Below, piece by piece: positions 1 through 5,053 of a stretch of 11,524 bases of DNA. A program made the translations under genes and the position numbers. The DNA is taken from NCBI GenBank assembly GCA_005877225.1, contig VBPK01000185.1:1-11524 (forward strand), given 5' to 3'. Numbering within the stretch: position 1 is the first letter of the stretch; the number at the start of each line of letters is the position of its first letter. Source of the stretch: Nitrososphaerota archaeon. Its GTDB lineage: Archaea > Thermoproteota > Nitrososphaeria > Nitrososphaerales > Gagatemarchaeaceae. Under the pieces are notes generated by a model. It worked only from the letters and a program-made list of their open reading frames with translations, was not told the origin of the DNA and did not search any database.

Positions 1-328
1 CCAAGAAGACGATGAGGACGTAGATGAGGCCCCAGGTGAAGCCGATTGACGGGTGGAGTATGCGCCCCACCCACACGTAATCATTGCCCGTCCTGGGCAT
101 CAACACCCCTATCGCCCAGTAGGAGAGCATCAGGAAGATGAACGGGACCGCCGCGAGGAAGAGTGCACCAGTCAGATTCGCTCCTAGAGTGTTTCCGTAG
201 AACCAGGGAAACTGGGTAATCGTGAAGACGAGCGCAAAGACGAAGACAGATGCGAAAAGCAGGGTGTCGATGGCACCGTACTCCCTCACTAGGCCGGTTG
301 CTTCGCGGAAAAATTGCTTCGCCTGCAA
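1..328 (-). CDS. APC-superfamily amino acid permease, N-terminal part (runs off the left edge)
   Basis: Seen: an open minus-strand frame of 109 codons from a TTG at 328 to the window edge. It begins with a charged stretch containing REATGLVREYG, followed by hydrophobic helices at about residues 20-40 and 53-75. Next comes the loop MPRTGNDYVWVGRILHP, then the start of a third helix. The MPR-[ST]-G-x-DY-V-[WF]-V-x-R loop after the second helix is characteristic of APC-family amino acid/polyamine permeases, which move amino acids across the membrane by proton or solute coupling. Start choice: a TATA box lies about 30 bp upstream of the TTG, giving an almost leaderless mRNA. GTG at 289 is possible but would remove the ATGLVRE segment that I recall as common in archaeal members. 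Substrate cannot be read from this part. The gene diverges from the cyclase-family gene. Confidence 0.82.
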   Translation of the reverse strand, partial: MQAKQFFREATGLVREYGAIDTLLFASVFVFALVFTITQFPWFYGNTLGANLTGALFLAAVPFIFLMLSYWAIGVLMPRTGNDYVWVGRILHPSIGFTWGLIYVLIVFL

Positions 329-353
329 GTCGGCTTCCGGTCGGGTGTCACGT

Positions 354-363
354 AAATTATATG
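354..363 (-). promoter_or_regulatory. TATA box of the APC permease gene
   Basis: On the minus strand this reads CATATAATTT, a good archaeal box A. Its centre is about 30 bp upstream of the TTG at 328, so transcription would begin within a few bases of that start codon. No other minus-strand gene lies between it and the permease. Confidence 0.55.
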
Positions 364-533
364 AAGTTAACGCATCATTCTCCGCACAGTAGGTCCAGGG
401 AAGGCAGCAGATTGCTTAGCGTAGTGGTCCGTCATTGAGGCCCGCCAGCGGGATGGTAGTGGCCGCGCATCCGATTGCGGCAAACCGCCCAGCGATGCCT
501 GCGGAGCAGTGACTAAACTCTTCGCCGCGGAAG

Positions 534-542
534 GATATTAAG
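534..542 (+). promoter_or_regulatory. weak TATA-like box of the cyclase-family gene
   Basis: GATATTAAG stands out in a GC-rich spacer and lies about 40 bp upstream of the TTG at 578, which implies a leader of about 10-15 nt. The rest of the 329-577 spacer holds only the divergent permease promoter and a short GC hairpin (441-452). I see no gene in it. Confidence 0.35.
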
Positions 543-577
543 AACCTCCTCGGTGCGTCAGGGTGCTCGTGTCGTAA

Positions 578-1249
578 TTGGACGAGAGGCCACTCTTCAA
601 GGAAATTGTTGACCTTTCGGTGGAACTCAAGAGCTTGGATACGCCTGTCTTTCCTGGAGCCCCTCAACCACTGAGGGCCACCATCCAGACCACGAAGGAA
701 GACGGTTACCTTTCGTTTTTGTGGGCGTTCTCGGAGCACACAGCGACGCACACCGATGCGCCGGCGCACATGGTCGAGGGGGGAGAGACCATCGACAGGA
801 TGCCTCTTGGACACTACGTCGGAAATGGACTGGTGCTGGACCTTTCCGGCAGACCAAAGCGCCATCCCATAAGCAAAGAAGACATTAGAAAGGGGCTCAC
901 AGCAGCAGGCCTACAAGACCTGAACGTCAAGGGGTGGATTCTGCTCCTGCTTACAGGCTACACAGCAAAGAGCCGGACTCCTGACTGGTTGGAATATCCA
1001 GACCTCACTAAGGGGGCCTGCGATTACATTATCGAGAAAGGGTTTGGGGCTGTCGGATTAGACTCCCCGAGCCCGGACCGACCTCCATTCGTGGCCCACA
1101 AGACTCTGCTCCCCAAGAAAGTCGTGATCTTCGAGAACCTAGCCAATCTCGACCGCGTGATGGGCAAGAAGTTCTTGTTCATCGGAGTCCCCCTGGCCCT
1201 CGTGGGCGGCAGTGCGAGTCCGTGCAGGGCAATCGCACTCGTGATGTAA
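578..1249 (+). CDS. cyclase-family (kynurenine formamidase-like) metal-dependent hydrolase
   Basis: Seen: 223 aa. The N-terminal part contains IVDLSVELKSLDTPVFPG. The metal-binding signature HTATHTDAPAH lies at residues 54-64, GLDSPSPD at 160-167, and an ENL segment at 186-188 with a PCRA near the C-terminus. Known: these are hallmarks of the cyclase / kynurenine formamidase fold (PF04199), whose members hydrolyse amides or lactones such as N-formylkynurenine using a metal held by the HxxxHxDxxxH motif. The usual G in HTGTH is Ala here (HTATH). Length is normal for the family. The start is a TTG; no ATG lies near the conserved N-terminus. The true substrate is unknown: the family also includes isatin hydrolases and antibiotic-pathway cyclases. 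It diverges from an amino acid permease, which weakly suggests amino-acid catabolism. Confidence 0.85.
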   Translation: MDERPLFKEIVDLSVELKSLDTPVFPGAPQPLRATIQTTKEDGYLSFLWAFSEHTATHTDAPAHMVEGGETIDRMPLGHYVGNGLVLDLSGRPKRHPISKEDIRKGLTAAGLQDLNVKGWILLLLTGYTAKSRTPDWLEYPDLTKGACDYIIEKGFGAVGLDSPSPDRPPFVAHKTLLPKKVVIFENLANLDRVMGKKFLFIGVPLALVGGSASPCRAIALVM

Positions 1250-1378
1250 GCGTGGCCTTCCCTCAGCCATCTGACGACGACAGTCACAAGATCCCGATTA
1301 TCTCGATTTGTATGGTTGGAAAGAACCGTCGTTGAAGCGCCGGCCTCCAAAGACTCCTACGTCCCGCGGAATGATTCA

Positions 1379-1782
1379 TCATCGCAGAATCTCCAGTTTC
1401 AGGTCTGAGACTTTTGCGATCTTCTCGTAGTCTCTGTCCTTCGAAATAATCTTCTCAGCACCGTTGGCAACCGCAGTTCCGGCTATCAGCACGTCCAGCG
1501 CGTTGACTTGTTGGCCTATCCTGAGGAGGGAACCCATGATTTTGGCTGCCTCCTCGGCTGCATCCGAGTCCAGGGCAGTAGCCTCAACTGATGCACGAAC
1601 GACCTCACTATCCTCTCCTGCGTGTCGAGCTTTCGGTGGTAGAGAGGATGGAGCACCTCGAACAGAGACATCGAGGAGATGCCAATCGAATCCGTGAGTC
1701 TCTGCGCGGATTCTACCTTGGAGACCGATGACCCTTCTCCGCGAAGGAAGTCAATGGCAACCGAGGTGTCGATCGCAATCAA
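1379..1782 (-). pseudogene. vapC: VapC-type PIN-domain toxin, frameshifted
   Basis: Seen: the first about 70 residues read MIAIDTSVAIDFLRGEG (acidic D5) and SLFEVLHPLYHRK (acidic E42), ending in HQLRLLP. The frame then becomes nonsense. In the neighbouring minus-strand frame the family continues perfectly as LDSDAAEEAAKIMGSLL, then QQVNALDVLIAGTAVA and SKDRDYEKI, to a TGA at 1379-1381. One missing base in the CCC at about 1573-1575 explains both halves: CTG CCN CTG GAC would restore LPLD. Restored, it would be 134 aa, the normal length of a VapC RNase with all four acidic positions. The TTG start overlaps the antitoxin stop (TTGA), as is usual for a coupled toxin. It could be a real inactivation or a sequencing error. 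If real, the truncated 88-residue product lacks the last catalytic aspartates. Confidence 0.8.
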
Positions 1783-1994
1783 GTCCTCAACACCGTTCTC
1801 TTCCTAACCTGCTGTATGTCGCTCTTCACTCGCTCAAACTCCTTGTCCCGGGAGAGGATGCCTGCGAACGCCATCAGGTCATGCCCTCCATCGAGCAATC
1901 TTTCAATTACATCGCTGAAGCTCTCGTTCCCCTTCTTTGCTTCGCGAAGCTTCTTGTAGACATCCTCCTTCACGCTGAGGTTCTTGGAGGTCAT
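1779..1994 (-). CDS. vapB: VapB-type antitoxin
   Basis: Seen: 71 aa from ATG 1994, starting MTSKNLSVKEDVYKKL, then GNESFSDVIERLLDGG and a charged C-terminal helix. This is the pattern of the archaeal VapB antitoxin family (PF02697, often called DUF217): a short DNA-binding N-terminus followed by the SFSDVIxRLL segment and a tail that wraps the toxin. The antitoxin binds its PIN-domain partner, blocks its RNase activity and represses its own promoter. The stop codon overlaps the toxin start by 4 bases. Start choice: a GTG at 2009 is open, but it lies inside the operator dyad and upstream of the predicted transcription start. The ATG at 1994 is about 28 bp from the TATA-like box and fits a leaderless mRNA. 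Confidence 0.82.
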   Translation of the reverse strand: MTSKNLSVKEDVYKKLREAKKGNESFSDVIERLLDGGHDLMAFAGILSRDKEFERVKSDIQQVRKRTVLRT

Positions 1995-2003
1995 TTGGTA
2001 TAC

Positions 2004-2021
2004 GTACACATATCCGTGTAC
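2004..2021 (-). promoter_or_regulatory. probable autoregulatory operator of vapBC
   Basis: Perfect inverted repeat GTACAC-GGATAT-GTGTAC, 6-bp arms with a 6-bp centre. It sits between and partly over the TATA-like CATAAGTA (2019-2026) and the predicted transcription start, ending 9 bp before the ATG at 1994. VapB proteins commonly repress their own operon from such dyads; that this one is bound is inference. Confidence 0.55.
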
Positions 2022-2052
2022 TTATGGCGTTCTGAGATCTATCGGCCAATAT

Positions 2053-2118
2053 CCCAAAAACCTACTTAGACGAGCGTCATCCTCTCAACGCGGGAGAGCC
2101 GCGAGATGGGCTCGGCTC
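2053..2118 (-). terminator. possible terminator after the cyclic-nucleotide-binding gene
   Basis: Downstream of the stop at 2137 the minus strand has a 6-bp stem (GAGCCG at 2096-2101 pairing with CGGCTC at 2113-2118) with an 11-nt loop. A TTTTT run follows (2053-2057). Stem and T-run are about 40 nt apart, so this is not a classic intrinsic terminator. In archaea a T-run alone may suffice. Weak evidence. Confidence 0.25.
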
Positions 2119-2136
2119 CTATTCCTTACTGAGCGT

Positions 2137-2541
2137 CTATTCTGTGAGTGTCTTGTTGGTTTCCCGAAGCCTGCGAGCCAACTCCTGGACGAGAGCCCGG
2201 GCTATCTTGGGATTGGTGGATACGAGCGACCAGAAGGTGGGCGCGGAGAGGACAAGGCAGTTCGTGTCCTCGAGAGCGACAACGTCTGCCGACCTGGGTT
2301 GCTGATCGAGGAGGCCCATCTCCCCGAAGAATTGACCTCGCGCTAACTTCGTGAGAGCCCTCCCGTCGCGGCGGACCTCGGCAGAACCGCCGACGATCAT
2401 GTAGAACCCGACACCAGACTCGCCTTCCCGGACGATTGCTTCACCCTTCTTGAAGGACCTTTCTTTAGACGACTTCACGATCGCCTTCAGCTGTCCCTTG
2501 TTCAAGCCTGAGAAGAGAGGGGTCATTTCGAGCATGTCCAT
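2137..2541 (-). CDS. stand-alone cyclic nucleotide-binding (CAP-ED) domain protein
   Basis: Seen: 134 aa made almost entirely of one cyclic-nucleotide-binding beta-barrel. It begins MDMLEMTPLFSGLNKGQL, then has KKGEAIVREGESGVGFYMIVGG. The phosphate-binding cassette FGEMGLLDQQPRSADVVA is at about residues 72-89, followed by the C-terminal helix with ALVQELARRLRE. Known: in PKA and CRP the cassette Glu and Arg contact the ribose and cyclic phosphate. Both are present (E74, R83), so ligand binding is plausible. There is no DNA-binding or catalytic domain, so it must act through a partner or as a buffer. Start choice: the ATG at 2541 sits just after the predicted transcription start from the box at 2570-2577. 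A TTG at 2562 is open but lies upstream of that point. Ligand and partner are unknown. Confidence 0.87.
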   Translation of the reverse strand: MDMLEMTPLFSGLNKGQLKAIVKSSKERSFKKGEAIVREGESGVGFYMIVGGSAEVRRDGRALTKLARGQFFGEMGLLDQQPRSADVVALEDTNCLVLSAPTFWSLVSTNPKIARALVQELARRLRETNKTLTE

Positions 2542-2569
2542 TGTGGAGGCTTCGTCGGGCAAGAGTACG

Positions 2570-2577
2570 CATTTATG
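2570..2577 (-). promoter_or_regulatory. TATA box of the cyclic-nucleotide-binding gene
   Basis: Minus strand CATAAATG, centred about 33 bp upstream of the ATG at 2541. It implies a leader of about 5 nt and argues against the TTG start at 2562. Confidence 0.45.
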
Positions 2578-2641
2578 GGAGAGCTCAATACTTAAGGATA
2601 ATCCAGCCTTCCGATTAGCTCATGCCCCGAATTGCGGTGGT

Positions 2642-2911
2642 TTACGCCTCTTTCTCGATTCTGCTTCGCGAGATGAGATAGGCGGAAGCGCCCAGGGCTA
2701 GAGCAGCCGCGACTGGCAGGAACGTCAAGAGCACAGAGTACGAAGAGTTGGGCTGCACGCTCGAAATCGTGGCCGTTACGGCCGATTGAGCCGCGTTCAC
2801 AGCTGGGGGCCCAGTGGTAGTCGCTGCCGCTGTCGTCGAAGAACTCATCGTTGCGGTTGCCGTCGTCGCTGACGCGGCGTAGTAGACCTTGTTATCTATT
2901 CGACATCTCAT
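2642..2911 (-). CDS. small Thr/Ala-rich protein with one C-terminal membrane helix
   Basis: Not recognised as a family. Seen (ATG at 2911, 89 aa): a short N-terminus MRCRIDNKVYY, then a low-complexity stretch dominated by Ala, Thr and Ser. A linker with SVQPNSSYS follows, then a hydrophobic segment of about 22 residues (VLLTFLPVAAALALGASAYL) and the basic tail ISRSRIEKEA. This resembles the stalk and C-terminal anchor of a cell-surface protein, but no N-terminal signal peptide is visible, so it may be a tail-anchored protein or the remnant of a larger one. A GTG at 2923 is an alternative start. It begins about 35 nt after the stop of the winged-helix regulator and is probably co-transcribed with it. 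Confidence that it is expressed is moderate. Confidence 0.55.
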   Translation of the reverse strand: MRCRIDNKVYYAASATTATATMSSSTTAAATTTGPPAVNAAQSAVTATISSVQPNSSYSVLLTFLPVAAALALGASAYLISRSRIEKEA

Positions 2912-2945
2912 TGTCAATCTCACGTCTCTTACATAATCCTAACCC

Positions 2946-3389
2946 TTAGAACGGCCTCTTCCTCCAGGCCCTCCAAGCCTCGTACCAGAAGACGATGACC
3001 CCTCCGACGGTTCCGACGACAGCGTAGAGGTTTGCCGAGGCGCCGCTCTCGAGCAAGTACGCGATGGCTATAGTCGTGAAGAAGGCCGCATAGAACCCGA
3101 GCCTCGGCAGGGTTAGCCGACCGATGCTCGTGAAAGCGCTGAGGACCCCGACATCGACCTTTCTGGCAATAAAGTACCTCCCGAGATTGTCCTGACCCAC
3201 GATCCCGAGCCTCTCCAGCTTCTCCAGGTGGTGCAAGGCGATGCTCGGGCTTGAGAAGCCGAGGTCCCTCTGTATCTCCCTTACGCCGGAGGAATCGACC
3301 CGCAGCAGGTGTGCATAGACCTTCAGCGTCTTTCCCCTTAGTTCGTACTCGACTTTCTCCCGATCAGGCTCAGCCCGCTCATGGGTCAT
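2946..3389 (-). CDS. winged-helix transcriptional regulator with two C-terminal membrane helices
   Basis: Seen: 147 aa. Residues about 15-78 form an ArsR-like winged helix: ELRGKTLKVYAHLLRVDSSG, then a recognition-helix region LGFSSPSIALHHLEKLERLG, then a wing ending NLGRYFIARK. Two hydrophobic segments follow, at about 95-113 (PRLGFYAAFFTTIAIAYLL) and 120-138 (LYAVVGTVGGVIVFWYEAW), with a basic tail WRKRPF. The protein is therefore probably a membrane-tethered DNA-binding protein that reads a signal at the membrane. The SxSIALHHLEKLE pattern is typical of archaeal winged-helix regulators. The ATG start lies about 29 bp after a TATA-like box (3415-3422). It diverges from the DUF4349-PKD gene, its most likely target, and is followed by a small membrane protein. 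No ligand can be named. Confidence 0.8.
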   Translation of the reverse strand: MTHERAEPDREKVEYELRGKTLKVYAHLLRVDSSGVREIQRDLGFSSPSIALHHLEKLERLGIVGQDNLGRYFIARKVDVGVLSAFTSIGRLTLPRLGFYAAFFTTIAIAYLLESGASANLYAVVGTVGGVIVFWYEAWRAWRKRPF

Positions 3390-3414
3390 GGCCAGTTTGA
3401 GGCGCCCGTCCGCG

Positions 3415-3434
3415 ACTAAAAGCTTTCAAAGCTT
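3415..3434 (-). promoter_or_regulatory. promoter of the winged-helix regulator with a tandem repeat
   Basis: The minus strand carries a TATA-like CTTTTAGT (3415-3422) centred about 29 bp before the ATG at 3389. Two near-identical units, AAAGCTTTC and AAAGCTTCA on the plus strand (3419-3436), overlap the box and the adjacent BRE position. Such a repeat is a candidate operator for autoregulation (inference). Confidence 0.4.
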
Positions 3435-3510
3435 CATCGGCCTAAGAGAGTACTTTCTAACAATCTTTGGGGTTCGTTCGAATCCCTGAACTGACCGTTC
3501 TACTATCTAG

Positions 3511-3538
3511 ACGTATATAGAATCTAGGTCACCGGTGA
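3511..3538 (+). promoter_or_regulatory. promoter and palindromic operator of the DUF4349-PKD gene
   Basis: A strong TATA box ACGTATATAG (3511-3520) is followed by the perfect 10-bp palindrome TCACCGGTGA (3529-3538). A further half-site, TTCACCG, lies at 3551-3557. The palindrome is between the box and the expected transcription start (about 3542), where a repressor would block polymerase. Confidence 0.5.
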
Positions 3539-3580
3539 ATGATGGTCGAGTTCACCGATGCGTGGCCGTATGCCCAAAAT

Positions 3581-3586
3581 GGAGGT
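3581..3586 (+). promoter_or_regulatory. Shine-Dalgarno site GGAGGT before a CTG start
   Basis: GGAGGT ends 8 nt before the CTG at 3595. This is ideal spacing, and one of only two strong sites in the window. It decides the start of the DUF4349-PKD gene, since no ATG, GTG or TTG is available between the in-frame stop (TAG at 3586-3588) and the signal-anchor core. Confidence 0.6.
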
Positions 3587-3594
3587 AGTCGGGC

Positions 3595-4878
3595 CTGAAA
3601 GCGCTGCTCGGAAAGAGCAAGCTGGTCAGAAATCTATTGCTGATCTTGCCCGCGTTCGTCATCATCGGTGGCGTTATCGTTGGAATCGCTGGCGCTCTTG
3701 GCCCTCAGGTAGGTGCTTTCAGGTCGGGAGGTGTGTACGCAACATCGCCGCAATATAATGCCGAACTGCCGACGACAGCACCATTACAAACAATCGGAGG
3801 TGCCCTGAGCAGCATCTCTGGGGCCGGCCAGCAGGCTACCATAGAATGGGGAGGCTCTAACCTCGTTGCGCCGACAACGATAGTGTTGTCGCCGACTCCC
3901 GTTGTACCCGCGACACACTCCACCACACCCAAGGCTACTTCCCCCTCCCAATCGCCGCTTCAGAGCGGCAGTATCGAGTTCTTCAGTAACCTGACGGTAC
4001 GGGTCTCATCCCCTCAGTCCGCTCTCACAAAGGCGGCGGGAATTGCATACTCGATTGGAGGATACGTTGCCTTCTCCTCCTCAACCAACAGCAGTGCCAC
4101 CGCCGTTTTGCGCGTTCCTGCCTCCGAGTATCAGAATGCGTTAAGCCAAGTCGAGGCAATCGGCAATGTGACTAACTCCATCGCTACATCGAATGATGTG
4201 ACCATCAAGTACACCGACATGAACGCGACTCTGCAGTCACTCCTGGCAGAGCGCGATGCGTTTCTGAAGCTGTTGAACCAGTCGACCTCTCTCAACGCTA
4301 CGATAGTGATCGAGGGATATCTGCAGGGTGTCAACGCACAGATAAACTCCGTCCAGAGCGAGATACTACAGACGAGGAGATTGATAGATTACGCAACGAT
4401 CACAGCGACCTTCTCCAGAGCGGCGGTCAAGACGCCACTCGGCCTCAAGGTGATTGCTTCACCCCTTGCCGGGGCGACCCCCCTCAGCGTCACCTTCAGG
4501 ACGTTCGAGAAGGGTGGCGTCCCAGGATACATCGTAAACTACAACTTCGGCGACGGGACGGCCGCCCAAGGAGAAGCACTGATTCACACCTACACGAAGG
4601 CGGGCGACTACAACACGACGATAAGCGTGACGGATTCATCGGGGAACGTCAAGACATCGTGGGTGATGATTCACGCATCGGGAGCCCCGGTCGGGTTCGA
4701 CTTCGCGGGATTCACGAATCTAGCCGCGAACCTCTTCTTCAGCGTCATCCAAGGAATCGTGGAAGTAGCGATCGTAGTGATTCCGATAACCTTGGTCGCA
4801 GCCCTGGCCTTCATCGTCATCGCCCCTATCCGAAGCAGGCTTCGCTCCATCAAGGCGAGTAACGGAAAGGCGGCCTAG
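3595..4878 (+). CDS. DUF4349 and PKD domain cell-surface protein, anchored at both ends
   Basis: Seen (CTG start, 427 aa): a basic N-terminus MKALLGKSKLVRN, a hydrophobic signal-anchor at about residues 13-35, then a Ser/Thr/Pro-rich linker to about 124. A DUF4349-like domain follows at about 125-277, with SALTKAAGIAYSIGGYVAF, TAVLRVPASEYQNALSQVEA, DVTIKYTDMNATLQSLLAE and RRLIDYATITATF. Next is a PKD domain at about 285-361 (YNFGDGTAAQGE, HTYTKAGDYNTTISVTD), a C-terminal membrane helix at about 383-411, and a basic tail. Many N-x-S/T sequons suggest an exported glycoprotein. Known: DUF4349 has no firm function and is usually found in exported membrane-anchored proteins; PKD domains mediate extracellular contacts. 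Starting at TTG 3637 would remove the positive charges of the anchor, so I prefer CTG with GGAGGT 8 nt upstream. It diverges from the membrane-bound regulator. Confidence 0.85.
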   Translation: MKALLGKSKLVRNLLLILPAFVIIGGVIVGIAGALGPQVGAFRSGGVYATSPQYNAELPTTAPLQTIGGALSSISGAGQQATIEWGGSNLVAPTTIVLSPTPVVPATHSTTPKATSPSQSPLQSGSIEFFSNLTVRVSSPQSALTKAAGIAYSIGGYVAFSSSTNSSATAVLRVPASEYQNALSQVEAIGNVTNSIATSNDVTIKYTDMNATLQSLLAERDAFLKLLNQSTSLNATIVIEGYLQGVNAQINSVQSEILQTRRLIDYATITATFSRAAVKTPLGLKVIASPLAGATPLSVTFRTFEKGGVPGYIVNYNFGDGTAAQGEALIHTYTKAGDYNTTISVTDSSGNVKTSWVMIHASGAPVGFDFAGFTNLAANLFFSVIQGIVEVAIVVIPITLVAALAFIVIAPIRSRLRSIKASNGKAA

Positions 4879-5021
4879 TGCCTTCCCCAGTAGACGTCGG
4901 CACTCGCCCCGTGTTCGACGAGAGGCCTGCTCAAATGCTTGCGCTTGATCCCGCAACGTCTTAGATGCCTCCCCCACTTTTGAGGGCTGATCAACTTCCC
5001 GCATTTCGGGCAGACGGGCAT
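4875..5021 (-). CDS. 48-residue CCHC zinc-finger protein
   Basis: Seen: ATG at 5019-5021 to TAG at 4875-4877. The protein begins MPVCPKCGKLISPQKWGRHL and continues RRCGIKRKHLSRPLVEHG to YWGRH. Cysteines 4 and 7, His19 and Cys23 give C-x2-C-x11-H-x3-C, a compact zinc finger, followed by a basic segment suited to nucleic acid. No family name is recognised. It begins 32 nt after the stop of the DUF998 gene on the same strand, so co-transcription is likely. Its stop overlaps that of the convergent DUF4349-PKD gene in the shared CTAG. Evidence for reality is the zinc-ligand pattern, the fit into an otherwise empty gap and the tight overlap of stops. It could be a DNA/RNA-binding regulator or a small adaptor; the target is unknown. 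Confidence 0.7.
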   Translation of the reverse strand: MPVCPKCGKLISPQKWGRHLRRCGIKRKHLSRPLVEHGASADVYWGRH

Positions 5022-5053
5022 TGCTTTCTGCTCGCCCCGTAACCTCTTCTCTC

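Noticed and set aside
441..452. short perfect inverted repeat CCCGC-CA-GCGGG
   Set aside because: Five-base arms with a two-base loop are too short to stand out in GC-rich DNA; there is no T-run and no clear link to either promoter.
416..865. 149-codon minus-strand frame across the permease-cyclase spacer
   Set aside because: Two thirds lies antisense to the cyclase-family gene; no motif, and no promoter at its start.
1250..1378. 129-bp spacer between the cyclase-family gene and vapC searched for small genes or a terminator
   Set aside because: No frame with start, ribosome site or motif and no clear T-run on either strand; nothing can be supported.
2007..2009. GTG start for VapB giving MYVYQ at the N-terminus
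   Set aside because: It lies inside the operator dyad and upstream of the predicted transcription start; ATG 1994 fits the family N-terminus better.
3558..3758. 66-codon plus-strand frame starting with ATG before the DUF4349-PKD gene
   Set aside because: Arg/Trp-rich without domain character, and the main frame explains the same DNA as a signal anchor. It may still act as an upstream frame that affects translation.
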